64,000 nt of DNA, from the NCBI RefSeq assembly GCF_013409985.1, contig NZ_JACCBY010000001.1, positions 682,001 to 746,000 on the forward strand, written 5' to 3'. The notes beneath the pieces were generated by a model. That model saw only the letters and a list, made by a program, of their open reading frames with translations. It made no database searches and was not told the DNA's origin. Below, piece after piece: positions 53,039 through 61,515 of the stretch. Origin of the DNA: Sphingomonas melonis (GTDB lineage: Bacteria > Pseudomonadota > Alphaproteobacteria > Sphingomonadales > Sphingomonadaceae). Position 1 is the first letter of the stretch, and each line of letters begins with the position of its first letter. Both the position numbers and the translations under genes were made by a program.

Positions 53039-53132
53039 GTTGGGCTGGCGGTACGTGATGTCGGCGTGTGATGGGGGGCGTTCGGCATCGGCAGGCCGCG
53101 GCAGTGGGGTTCGCTCGGCGTCCTTCTCCTAC

Positions 53133-53241
53133 CCGTCACCCCGGACTGGTTCCGGGGTCCACCGGGCCGCAAGAGAAAGGCTTCCCATCACGCCTTTCTC
53201 CTCGCCGCAGAGTGGACCCCGGAACAAGTCCGGGGTGACGG
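53133..53241 (+). repeat. 109-bp inverted-repeat element, copy C
   Basis: Same arms and orientation as the copy at 15081; inner stem GAGAAAGGC/GCCTTTCTC. It lies in the 542-bp flagellar control region 53011-53552 between two divergent sigma-54 sites. The rest of that region holds the palindrome at 53406 and the flgB promoter. Confidence 0.85.
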
Positions 53242-53405
53242 GTGGCGGGGTGACGCCGCGCGGCAAACGGGGCCAGCTCGCGCGCATGCGCCTGCGGGTG
53301 TTCCACGACCGAGCATGTCGGTGGCGAATTGACCGAAATTGGTAAACGCATCCAACACCATCCGGTGCATCGATCCGGCAGCGATTGCCGCTCCCCGGCA
53401 ATGCC

Positions 53406-53421
53406 CGGCAAGCGCTTGCCG
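53406..53421. promoter_or_regulatory. 16-bp palindrome, candidate enhancer site for a sigma-54 activator
   Basis: A perfect palindrome CGGCAAGCGCTTGCCG, 75 bp upstream of the -24 box of the flgB promoter, the usual distance for an NtrC/FlbD-type activator. It resembles Caulobacter ftr elements (CGGC-rich half sites) in outline. Binding is inferred. Confidence 0.45.
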
Positions 53422-53495
53422 CTTGCCTTGCCGGTCCGCTTCCACCCTCCTCGCCGGCGCCGAAAATGCGGTCCGCACCAGCCGGAATCGAAAAC

Positions 53496-53511
53496 TGGCA
53501 CGGCGGTTGCT
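53496..53511 (+). promoter_or_regulatory. Sigma-54 promoter of the flgB operon
   Basis: TGGCACG-N4-TTGCT, an exact -24/-12 consensus match. The predicted start near 53523 lies 30 bp before flgB ATG 53553. Confidence 0.88.
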
Positions 53512-53552
53512 TTAGTCCTGGCAGCGCAATGGAGCGCCGGAGATTTGGGCCG

Positions 53553-53897
53553 ATGGCCGCAGACAGTTTGTTCGGAGTGCATGGTGCCGCCCTCGAAGTG
53601 CGCGGGCAGCGTATGGGCGTGCTGGCGTCGAACATCGCCAACGCCTCGACCCCCGGCTTCAAGGCCAAGGACATCGACTTCAAGTCGGCGCTCGCCACGC
53701 TGGAGCAGGACGGCAACCGCAGCCTCGATGCCGCGACCAAATATCGCGTGCCGCTGCAGACCTCGATGGACGGCAACACGGTCGAGCTCAACGAGGAGCA
53801 GACCGCCTTCGCCGAGAATGCCGTCCAGTATCAGACGACGCTGTCGTTCCTGAACGGGCGCATCGGCCAGATCACCCGCGCGCTGAAGGGGGAATAA
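53553..53897 (+). CDS. flgB: Flagellar proximal rod protein FlgB
   Basis: A 114-residue rod subunit with the N-terminal rod-hook motif RMGVLASNIANASTPGFKAKDIDF and a C-terminal helix (YQTTLSFLNGRIGQI). ATG 53553 has CGGAG upstream; ATG 53529 would add eight arginine-rich residues and lie very near the predicted transcript start. First gene of a ten-gene operon assembled in order of the rod and hook. Confidence 0.93.
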   Translation: MAADSLFGVHGAALEVRGQRMGVLASNIANASTPGFKAKDIDFKSALATLEQDGNRSLDAATKYRVPLQTSMDGNTVELNEEQTAFAENAVQYQTTLSFLNGRIGQITRALKGE

Positions 53898-53901
53898 GCC
53901 A

Positions 53902-54309
53902 GTGGCCGATCCGATGAACGTCTTCCAGGTCGCCGGTCGTGCGATGAGCGCGCAGCTCATCCGCATGAACACGACGGCGTCGAACCTCGCCAATGTCGGT
54001 GGCACCACCGGCTCGGCGGAGACCGCGTACAAGACGATGAAGCCGGTGTTCCGCACCAGCTTCGACGCCGCCAGCGGCCTCGCCACCGTCGATGTCGAGA
54101 AGATCGTCACCGCCGGCGAGGCGCCGACCAAGGTCTACGACCCGAACAATCCGCTCGCGGACAAGGATGGCAACATCTTCCAGGCCGCCGTCGATGAAAG
54201 CCGCGAGCTCGTCGACATGATGGAGACCGCGCGCTCCTACCAAAACAACGTCGAGGTGATGAACACTGCCAAGCAGCTCACCATCGATACCCTCAAGCTG
54301 GGACGCTAA
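53902..54309 (+). CDS. flgC: Flagellar proximal rod protein FlgC
   Basis: A 135-residue rod protein: RMNTTASNLANVGGTTGSAETAYK near the N-terminus and the C-terminal helix SRELVDMMETARSYQNNVEVMNTAKQLTIDTLKLGR. GTG start with AAGGGGGAA upstream, 4 bp after flgB. Confidence 0.96.
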   Translation: MADPMNVFQVAGRAMSAQLIRMNTTASNLANVGGTTGSAETAYKTMKPVFRTSFDAASGLATVDVEKIVTAGEAPTKVYDPNNPLADKDGNIFQAAVDESRELVDMMETARSYQNNVEVMNTAKQLTIDTLKLGR

Positions 54310-54312
54310 ACC

Positions 54313-55041
54313 ATGGTGACCACTGCCTCGACCGCCCAGTCGACCTTCGATGCGACGCTCGACAAGCTCGGCATCAAGCGTGCGGCGCCCAACACCAGCG
54401 CGAACATGCCGACCGGTGCTTCGTCGACCCCCGGGACGACCAAGACGACGCTGGACCAGAACGACTTCCTGAAGCTGCTCACCACGCAGCTCAAGAACCA
54501 GGACCCGCTCAGCCCGATGGACAACACCCAGATGGTTGCCCAGATGGCGCAATTCTCGTCCGTCGCCGGCATCAGCGAGATGAACAAGACGCTGACCGGC
54601 GTCGCCACCAAGCTCGGCTCGACCAGTGCGTCCGACGCGATGAGCTATGTCGGCAAGACCGTGCTGACCGCCGGTTCGACCGCCTATCCGCGCGCCTCCG
54701 GCAATCTCGACGGCGCCGTCGAGCTCGACGAGGATGCGACGCAGGTCAACGTCTCGATCGCCGACGCCAACGGCGGCACGCTGCGCAACCTGCAGCTGGG
54801 CACGCAGAAGAAGGGCACCGCGACCTTCGATTGGGACGGCAAGGACGGCGCCGGCAACAGCGTCGGCCCCGGCCCCTTCACGATCACCGCCTTCGCCACC
54901 GCCGGCGACAAGACGGTGACCAGCCGCACGCTGGTGTGGGCGCCCGTCGAATCCGTGTCGCTGCCGTCCAGCGGCGCCCCCAAGCTCAAGGTCCTGGGGG
55001 TCGGCGACGTCGACCCCTCGGACGTCCGTTCCGCCACCTGA
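54313..55041 (+). CDS. flgD: Hook-cap scaffold protein FlgD
   Basis: A 242-residue protein that caps the growing hook. The conserved N-terminal block is LDQNDFLKLLTTQLKNQDPLSPMDNTQMVAQMAQFSSVAGISEMN; the middle and end are beta-rich (FDWDGKDGAGNSVGPGPFTITAFA, Ig-like FlgD domain). It starts 3 bp after flgC. Confidence 0.96.
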   Translation: MVTTASTAQSTFDATLDKLGIKRAAPNTSANMPTGASSTPGTTKTTLDQNDFLKLLTTQLKNQDPLSPMDNTQMVAQMAQFSSVAGISEMNKTLTGVATKLGSTSASDAMSYVGKTVLTAGSTAYPRASGNLDGAVELDEDATQVNVSIADANGGTLRNLQLGTQKKGTATFDWDGKDGAGNSVGPGPFTITAFATAGDKTVTSRTLVWAPVESVSLPSSGAPKLKVLGVGDVDPSDVRSAT

Positions 55042-55080
55042 CCCTTATCCGCCGACCTACCGCTTCCAAGGAGTAACCCG

Positions 55081-56376
55081 ATGTCCTTCTACACTTCGCT
55101 TTCCGGCCTCCAGGCGTCGCAGACCGACATGGCGACGATCAGCCACAATCTCGCCAACGTCTCGACCACCGGCTTCAAGAAGAGCCGCACGCAGTTCGCC
55201 GACATCATCGCATCCAGCACCTCGACCGATCCGCGCAAGATGGTCGGCTCGGGCGTGGTCGTGAAGGGCAACACGCAGCAGTTCAAGGAAGGCAACCTCA
55301 GCACCACGTCGAACGCGCTCGACCTGGCGATGGTCGGCGAAGGCTTCTTCACGATGCGGTCGACCGGCACCAGCGACTCGACCACTTATACCCGCAACGG
55401 CGCCTTCTCGGTCGATTCGAACAACAACGTCGTCGACGCGCAGGGCAGCTACCTGATGGTCTATCCGGTCGACAGCGACGGCAACGTCACCGCCACCGGC
55501 GAGAAGGGCCTGACCACGCTGCAGATCCAGCAGACCAGCGGCACGCCGAAGGGCACCAGCAAGGTCGCCACCGCGGTGCAGATGTCGTCGACCTCGACCG
55601 TCAAGGGCGCGAGCGTCGACTACAAGTTCGATCGCACCGACACGACGAGCTACAACAACTCGGTCGCCTCGCGCATCTATGACGCGAATGGCAATCCGAT
55701 GACGATGACCAGCTATTACGTCCGCACCGCCGGCGGCACCGCCGGTCCGCCTGCGACCACCGGCGCCTGGGACGTCTACACCTTTGTCAACGACCAGCCG
55801 ATGACCACCGGCACTGGCGCGGCCAAGACCGACAAGATCACGCTGACCTTCGACGACAAGGGTACGCTGACCAGCGGTTCGCAGCCGGTCATCAACTTCA
55901 ACACCTTCGCGCCGACCTCGGGTGCCGCCGCGCAGACCGTGTCGCTCGACCTGACCAATTCGACGCAGCTTTCGTCGGCCTTCGCGGTCAACGCCAAGAC
56001 GCAGGACGGCATCCCCGTCGGCCAGCTCGCCGGCGTGACGGTGACCGACGCCGGCCTGATCCAGGCGAGCTTCTCGAACGGCGACATCAAGCCGCTCGGC
56101 AAGGTGGCGCTGGCCAAGTTCTCCACCCCGACTGGCCTGCGCCAGATCGGCAGCAGCTATTGGGCGGCGACCGGCGTGTCGGGCGCGGCGACGCTGGGGT
56201 CGGCGAGCGCCGACGGCTTCGGCTCGCTGATGAGCGGCACGATCGAAGGGTCGAACGTCGACATCACCGAGGAACTGGTCAACCTGATCGCGGCACAGCG
56301 CAACTTCCAGGCGAACTCGAAGGCGCTCGATACCGCCAACCAGGTCTCGCAGACCATCATCCAGATCCGCAACTAA
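55081..56376 (+). CDS. flgE: Flagellar hook protein FlgE
   Basis: A 431-residue hook subunit. It begins SFYTSLSGLQASQTDMATISHNLANVSTTGFKKSRTQFAD and ends EELVNLIAAQRNFQANSKALDTANQVSQTIIQIRN, the coiled-coil D0 ends of axial proteins. The central Thr/Ser/Gly-rich region contains the D1-D2 domains (IYDANGNPMTMTSYYV). AAGGAG lies 7 nt before the ATG. Confidence 0.96.
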   Translation: MSFYTSLSGLQASQTDMATISHNLANVSTTGFKKSRTQFADIIASSTSTDPRKMVGSGVVVKGNTQQFKEGNLSTTSNALDLAMVGEGFFTMRSTGTSDSTTYTRNGAFSVDSNNNVVDAQGSYLMVYPVDSDGNVTATGEKGLTTLQIQQTSGTPKGTSKVATAVQMSSTSTVKGASVDYKFDRTDTTSYNNSVASRIYDANGNPMTMTSYYVRTAGGTAGPPATTGAWDVYTFVNDQPMTTGTGAAKTDKITLTFDDKGTLTSGSQPVINFNTFAPTSGAAAQTVSLDLTNSTQLSSAFAVNAKTQDGIPVGQLAGVTVTDAGLIQASFSNGDIKPLGKVALAKFSTPTGLRQIGSSYWAATGVSGAATLGSASADGFGSLMSGTIEGSNVDITEELVNLIAAQRNFQANSKALDTANQVSQTIIQIRN

Positions 56377-56399
56377 GCGAAGCGGAGCGGGGGCCTTAA

Positions 56400-57152
56400 A
56401 TGGACAAGTTGGTCTATACGGCGGCGACCGGGCTGCGTGCGCACATGCAGGCGCAGGCCGCGATCGCCAACAACATGGCGAACGCGTCCACCACCGGCTT
56501 CCGCGCCGACCGCGTCGTCTTCGACCGGATCGAGATGAAGGGCGGCGGCGCGCAGTTCGAGGCGCGCATGCCGACCAGCGAAGAGGTGACCGATGCCGAT
56601 CGCGCGCCCGGTGCGATCCAGTCGACCGGCCGCGCGCTTGACGTCGCGATCACCGGCAACACCGACTGGCTGGCGGTGCAGGCGGGCGACGGCAGCGAGG
56701 CGTACACCCGCCGCGGCGATCTGGAGATCGCGCCGTCTGGCGTGCTCCAGACCGGCGACGGCTTCATCGTCCAGGGACAGGCGGGGCCGATCACGGTGCC
56801 GCCGCACGACAGCCTGACGATCTCCGCCGACGGCACGATCAGCATCGTGCCGCAGGGCGGCGACGTGCGGAACCCGCAGGTGCTCGACCGGCTCAAGCTG
56901 GTCGACACCAAGGGGACGGCGACGCTGAAGGGGCTCGACAACCTGCTCCGCGTCAAGGGCGGCGGCACCTTGCCCGCCAACCTCGACGCCAAGGTGCAGG
57001 GCGGCGCGCTCGAAGGCTCCAACGTCAACATGACGCAGGCGCTGGTCGACATGATCGAGAACCAGCGCAGTTACGAGGTTCAGGCCAACCTCATGAAATC
57101 GGCCAAGGATATGGACGAGAGCAGCACCTCCGTGATGCGCCTCCCGAGTTAA
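56400..57152 (+). CDS. flgF: Flagellar proximal rod protein FlgF
   Basis: A 250-residue rod protein: LVYTAATGLRAHMQAQAAIANNMANASTTGFRADRVVF at the start and GSNVNMTQALVDMIENQRSYEVQANLMKSAKDMDESST at the end. Length and order before flgG fit FlgF. GGAGCGGGGG precedes the ATG. Confidence 0.95.
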   Translation: MDKLVYTAATGLRAHMQAQAAIANNMANASTTGFRADRVVFDRIEMKGGGAQFEARMPTSEEVTDADRAPGAIQSTGRALDVAITGNTDWLAVQAGDGSEAYTRRGDLEIAPSGVLQTGDGFIVQGQAGPITVPPHDSLTISADGTISIVPQGGDVRNPQVLDRLKLVDTKGTATLKGLDNLLRVKGGGTLPANLDAKVQGGALEGSNVNMTQALVDMIENQRSYEVQANLMKSAKDMDESSTSVMRLPS

Positions 57153-57164
57153 GGAACGAACACG

Positions 57165-57953
57165 ATGTCCTCCTCCGCCATGCACATCGCGCGCACCGGG
57201 CTCGACGCCCAGGATACGCGCATGCGGGTCATCTCGAACAACCTCGCCAACGTCAACACGACGGGGTTCAAGAAGGATCGCGCCGCGTTCGAGACGCTCG
57301 CCTATCAGACGATCACCGCGCCCGGCGCGGCATCGACCGCCGAGACGAAATATGCGACCGGCCTCAACCTCGGCACCGGCGTGCGCATCCAGGGCACCGC
57401 CCGGATCGACACGCAGGGTTCGCTGACCCAGACCGGCAACAGCTTCGACATGGCGCTCGACGGCGACGGCTATTTCCAGGTGCAGCTGCCCGGCGGCAAC
57501 CTCGGCTATACCCGCGCCGGCAATTTCAACCGGTCGCCCGAAGGCCTGCTCGTCACCTCGGAAGGCTATCAGGTGATGCCCGGCATCACCGTGCCGACCA
57601 ACGCCACCTCGGTGTCGATCGGCACCGACGGCACCGTCACCGCGCAGGTTCCCGGCCAGGCCGAGGGCACCAACATCGGCCAGATCCAGGTCGCGAGCTT
57701 CCCCAACCCGACCGGCCTGCAATCGACCGGCGACAATTACCTCAAGGAAACCGCCTCGTCTGGCGCCGCCAACCTCGGCGTCGCCGGCCAGGATGGCCGC
57801 GGCAACATCCGCCAGGGCAGCCTCGAGGCGTCGAACGTCAACGTCGTCGAGGAACTCGTCGACATGATCGAGACGCAGCGCGCCTATGAGGTGAATTCGA
57901 AGATGATCTCGTCGTCCGACGAGATGCTCAAGTACGTGAACCAGAACCTGTGA
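57165..57953 (+). CDS. flgG: Flagellar distal rod protein FlgG
   Basis: A 262-residue rod protein with the FlgG-typical SAMHIARTGLDAQDTRMRVISNNLANVNTTGFKKDRA start, GTGVRIQGTARIDTQGSLTQTGNSFDMALDGDGYFQV, and the end ASNVNVVEELVDMIETQRAYEVNSKMISSSDEMLKYVNQNL. AAGGAACG ribosome site. Confidence 0.97.
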   Translation: MSSSAMHIARTGLDAQDTRMRVISNNLANVNTTGFKKDRAAFETLAYQTITAPGAASTAETKYATGLNLGTGVRIQGTARIDTQGSLTQTGNSFDMALDGDGYFQVQLPGGNLGYTRAGNFNRSPEGLLVTSEGYQVMPGITVPTNATSVSIGTDGTVTAQVPGQAEGTNIGQIQVASFPNPTGLQSTGDNYLKETASSGAANLGVAGQDGRGNIRQGSLEASNVNVVEELVDMIETQRAYEVNSKMISSSDEMLKYVNQNL

Positions 57954-58693
57954 TGCCGTCCGTTTCCCGTGCCTGGCGCGCCGGTGCCGGCCATTGGGCC
58001 GAACTCGCGCTCGCCACGGCGTGGTTCGCCACCGCCGCGGGCCTGCTCGTGCTCGCCGCCTTTGCGCCGGCCGCTGCCAATGCCAGCATCTTCAAGAAAA
58101 AGCCGGCAGAGGACTTCACCGTTGCGCGCGCCCCCGTCGCGCCCGCACCGGCGCCCGCCAACGGTTCGATCTTCCAGGCGAGCGATGGCTATGCCGCGCT
58201 GTACGAGGGCTGGCGCGCGCGCCGCGTCGGCGATCCGCTGACCATCGTGCTGGTCGAGCGTACCGCCGCGTCCAAGTCGTCGGGTTCCAAGCTCGACTCC
58301 AAGGGCTCGGGCAGCATCACGCCGCCGAGCACCGGACCGCTCAAGCTGTTCAACTCGACCGACGTCACCGCCAGCGGCAGCCGCGGCTTCGACGGCCAGG
58401 GCCAGGCCGATCAGGCGAACTCGCTGTCGGGCGAGGTTTCGGTGACCGTCGCCGAGGTCTATCCCAACGGCACGATGCTGGTGCAGGGGCAGAAGCGCGT
58501 CACGCTCAACCGCGGCGACGAATTCCTGCAGATCAAGGGCATCGTCCGCAGCGCCGATATCGGCGCGGACAATCGCATCCTGTCGACCCGCGTCGCCGAT
58601 GCGCAGATCGCCTACACCGGCAAGGGCGATGTCGCCCGCGCCGGCCGGCAGGGCTGGCTCAGCCGCTTCTTCTCCGTCGTCAGCCCGTTCTGA
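57953..58693 (+). CDS. flgH: L-ring protein FlgH without lipobox cysteine
   Basis: A 246-residue outer-membrane ring protein. The FlgH core is clear: SLYEGWRARRVGDPLTIVLVE-like YEGWRARRVGDPLTIVLVERTAASKSS, GSRGFDGQGQADQANSLSGEVSVTVAEVYPNGTMLVQGQK and IVRSADIGADNRILSTRVADAQIAYTGKGDV. The N-terminus is a long hydrophobic signal ending ANASIF with no cysteine anywhere near, so the lipoprotein modification usual for FlgH is not possible. Start overlaps the flgG stop (TGATG); GTG 57950 is an alternative. Confidence 0.95.
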   Translation: MPSVSRAWRAGAGHWAELALATAWFATAAGLLVLAAFAPAAANASIFKKKPAEDFTVARAPVAPAPAPANGSIFQASDGYAALYEGWRARRVGDPLTIVLVERTAASKSSGSKLDSKGSGSITPPSTGPLKLFNSTDVTASGSRGFDGQGQADQANSLSGEVSVTVAEVYPNGTMLVQGQKRVTLNRGDEFLQIKGIVRSADIGADNRILSTRVADAQIAYTGKGDVARAGRQGWLSRFFSVVSPF

Positions 58694-58728
58694 CGCCCCG
58701 CAACCGCCTGTCGCGCAGAGTGTCCGCC

Positions 58729-59826
58729 ATGATCCGTCTCCTCCTTGCCTCGCTGCTCGCGACCCTCGCCTGCGCCGCGCCCGCCTCCGCGGACCGGATC
58801 AAGGACCTCGGCGGGTTCCAGGGCATCCGCTCGAACCAGCTCACCGGCTATGGCGTGGTGGTCGGTCTGCCCGGCACCGGCGACGACAATCTCGAATATA
58901 CCGTCCAGTCGCTGAAGGCCGTCGCCTCGCGCTTTGGCCTGCAGCTGCCGCCGGGCGCCAATCCGGGCATGAAGAACGCCGCGGTGGTGATGATCACCGC
59001 CGAGCTGCCGCCCTTCGCCAAGCCCGGCCAGCGGCTCGACATCACCGTCGCGTCGATGGGCAAGGCGAAGAGCCTGCGCGGCGGCAGCCTGGTGCTGACC
59101 CCGCTGCTCGGTGCCGACAACCAGATCTATGCGATGGCGCAGGGCAATCTCGCGGTCGGCGGCCTCGGTGCCGAGGGCGCGGATGGTTCGAAGATCGTCG
59201 TCAACGTGCCCTCGACCGGCCGCATTCCCGAAGGCGCCACCGTCGAGCGCGCCGTCGCCACCGGCTTCGACTCGTCGCCGATGCTCACCTTCAACCTCGC
59301 CCGCTCCGATTTCACCACCGCGCAGAACGTCGCCCAGGCGATCAATGCCAAGCTCGGCTTCGGCACCGCGCAGGCGGTCGACGGCGTGTCGGTGGCGGTG
59401 CGCGCGCCGCAGGGCGCCGACGTTCGCGCCACGCTGATGTCGACGATCGAGAACCTCGACGTCACCTCCGCCGAGCCGTCCGCAAAAGTAATTGTAAATG
59501 CGCGCACCGGAACGGTCGTTATCAATTCTGCGGTCAGGGTGGGTCCTGCCGCGGTGACGCACGGCAAGCTGACCGTGCGCATCGACGAGAACCAGCGGAT
59601 CAGCCAGCCGGCGCCGTTCAGCCAGGGTCAGACCGCGTTGGAGAAGAAGTCCAACGTGTCGATCGAAGAGGAGAAGAAGCCGATGTTCCTCATCAACCCC
59701 GGCCCGAAGCTCGCGGACATCGTCAAGGCGGTGAACGCCATCGGTGCCTCGCCCGCCGATCTCGTCGCGATCCTCGAGGCGCTCAAGGAAGCCGGCAGCC
59801 TGAAGGCGGAGCTGATCGTGCTATGA
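58729..59826 (+). CDS. flgI: P-ring protein FlgI
   Basis: A 365-residue periplasmic ring protein with signal MIRLLLASLLATLACAAPASA, then RIKDLGGFQGIRSNQLTGYGVVVGLPGTGDD, PGMKNAAVVMITAELPPFAKPGQRLDITV and the conserved TGTVVINSAVRVGPAAVTHGKLTV. Residues 252-273 are written in rare AT-ending codons unlike the rest of the gene. GTG 58720 is an alternative start three codons upstream. Confidence 0.96.
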   Translation: MIRLLLASLLATLACAAPASADRIKDLGGFQGIRSNQLTGYGVVVGLPGTGDDNLEYTVQSLKAVASRFGLQLPPGANPGMKNAAVVMITAELPPFAKPGQRLDITVASMGKAKSLRGGSLVLTPLLGADNQIYAMAQGNLAVGGLGAEGADGSKIVVNVPSTGRIPEGATVERAVATGFDSSPMLTFNLARSDFTTAQNVAQAINAKLGFGTAQAVDGVSVAVRAPQGADVRATLMSTIENLDVTSAEPSAKVIVNARTGTVVINSAVRVGPAAVTHGKLTVRIDENQRISQPAPFSQGQTALEKKSNVSIEEEKKPMFLINPGPKLADIVKAVNAIGASPADLVAILEALKEAGSLKAELIVL

Positions 59827-60152
59827 CGACGCTCGGCAGCACCCCCGTCGCCGCCACCGGCGGCATCTCGACCGATACGTCGCGGCTCAAGTCCGCCGAC
59901 AACCTGAAGAAGGCGGGCGAGAAGTTCGAGGCGGTGTTCACCGGCATGATGCTCAAGAGCATGCGTCAGGCGAAGCTCGCCGATCCGCTGTTCGATTCGA
60001 AGGCGCTCGATACCTTCACCGAGATGCAGGATGCGCGTGTCGCCCAGTCGATGGCAGAGACGACGCCGCTCGGCATCGGCAAGGCGATGACCGCGTTCCT
60101 CGCCAAGTCGCAATCCGATCTTAATGATTCTGCTGCAGAATCTCCGAAATGA
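59823..60152 (+). CDS. flgJ: Single-domain FlgJ-like rod-cap protein
   Basis: A 109-residue protein matching only the N-terminal rod-binding domain of FlgJ: NLKKAGEKFEAVFTGMMLKSMRQAKLADPLFDSKALDTFTEMQDARVAQSMAE. The peptidoglycan-hydrolase half of enteric FlgJ is missing, as in other alphaproteobacteria; the transglycosylase at 49647 can supply it. Overlaps flgI and flgK by ATGA at both ends; its last 14 codons are AT-rich. Confidence 0.9.
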   Translation: MTTLGSTPVAATGGISTDTSRLKSADNLKKAGEKFEAVFTGMMLKSMRQAKLADPLFDSKALDTFTEMQDARVAQSMAETTPLGIGKAMTAFLAKSQSDLNDSAAESPK

Positions 60153-61507
60153 GCGATTTGCTGTCGATCGGCGCTTCGGGCGTCCGCGCATACCAGACTG
60201 CGCTGTCCACGGTGGGCGAGAATATCGCCAACGTGAACTCGCCGGGCTATACCCGCCGGACGGTGAACATCGCCGAGGTGTCCGGCGGCAGCGGCTCGAC
60301 CAATCCCTATGGCGCCGGCGGCGGCATCGTCCTGACCGGCATCAACCGCGCGTCCGACGTCTATGCCAGCGCGGCGCTGCGCGCCTCGACCAGTGATCTC
60401 GCCCGCACCACCAAGGGTGCGGAATGGCTGGACCGCATCCAGGGTGCGCTGACCGGCAATGCGCTGACCTCGCGCGTCACCTCGTTCTTCGCCTCGGCGC
60501 AGAGCCTTGCTGCCGAACCCAATTCAACCGCGCTGCGCACCGGCATGATGAGCGCCGCCGCCTCCGCCGGCATCGCCTTCACCGCGACCGGCAAGGCATT
60601 CGACCAGGTCGATGCCGATATCGACAGCGCCGGCAACCAGGCGGCGCAGGACCTTACGTCGCTGGGCGGATCGCTGACCAAGATCAACGAGAGCCTCAGC
60701 CGGGCGCAGATCGGCAGCACCGCCGCCGCGCAGCTGATGGACCAGCGCGACAACATCCTGTCGCAGATGAGCGGCATCGCCGACATCACCAGCCGGACCG
60801 ACGCGATCGGTCGTGCGACGGTGAGTTTCGCAGGCTCGCCCGGCCCGGCCTTCGTGCAGGGCGTGACCAGCGGCACCGTCTCCTATGACCGCGACAGCGC
60901 CGGCCGCGTTGCCTTTTCGGTGACGGTGGGCGCGGTCCAGAACCAGATCGCGGCAACCGGCGGCACCGTCGCCGGCATCACCGATGGCGCCGAGCGTGTC
61001 ACGGCGATCCGCCAGGAACTCGACGCCGTTGCCAAGACCTTCGTCGGTGCGGTCAACGACAATCAGACCGCCGGCCTCGACCAGAATGGTGCGCCGGGCA
61101 CCGCGATGTTCACCATCGGCGACAAGCCGACCGATGTCAGCGTCTCGGCGCTGTTTACCTCGGGCAGCCAGATCGCCGCCGGCAAGATCGCCGCCGCGCA
61201 GGGTGGTGGCGTGCGGGACTCGTCCAACCTCACCGCGCTGGAGGCGACGCGGGTCAGCAAGGGCTTCGAAAGCTCGCTGACCGCGCTCGTCACCGGCAAT
61301 GCCACGGCCTACAAGCAGAAGAACACGATTGCCGATGCGCAGTCGGCGATCCGTGACGGTGCGGCCACTGCGCTGTCCGCCGCGACCGGTGTCAACCTCG
61401 ATGCCGAAGCGGTCGATCTGATGCGCTTCCAGCAGGCCTATGCCGCGTCCGGCCGTGTGATCCAGGTCGCGCGCGAGACGATGCAGACCATCCTCGATAT
61501 CCGCTAG
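60149..61507 (+). CDS. flgK: Hook-filament junction protein FlgK
   Basis: A 452-residue axial protein: N-terminus LLSIGASGVRAYQTALSTVGENIANVNSPGYTRRTVNI and C-terminus GVNLDAEAVDLMRFQQAYAASGRVIQVARETMQTILDIR. It links hook and filament with FlgL. Starts in the flgJ stop. Confidence 0.95.
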   Translation: MSDLLSIGASGVRAYQTALSTVGENIANVNSPGYTRRTVNIAEVSGGSGSTNPYGAGGGIVLTGINRASDVYASAALRASTSDLARTTKGAEWLDRIQGALTGNALTSRVTSFFASAQSLAAEPNSTALRTGMMSAAASAGIAFTATGKAFDQVDADIDSAGNQAAQDLTSLGGSLTKINESLSRAQIGSTAAAQLMDQRDNILSQMSGIADITSRTDAIGRATVSFAGSPGPAFVQGVTSGTVSYDRDSAGRVAFSVTVGAVQNQIAATGGTVAGITDGAERVTAIRQELDAVAKTFVGAVNDNQTAGLDQNGAPGTAMFTIGDKPTDVSVSALFTSGSQIAAGKIAAAQGGGVRDSSNLTALEATRVSKGFESSLTALVTGNATAYKQKNTIADAQSAIRDGAATALSAATGVNLDAEAVDLMRFQQAYAASGRVIQVARETMQTILDIR

Positions 61508-61515
61508 GGCGCGCC

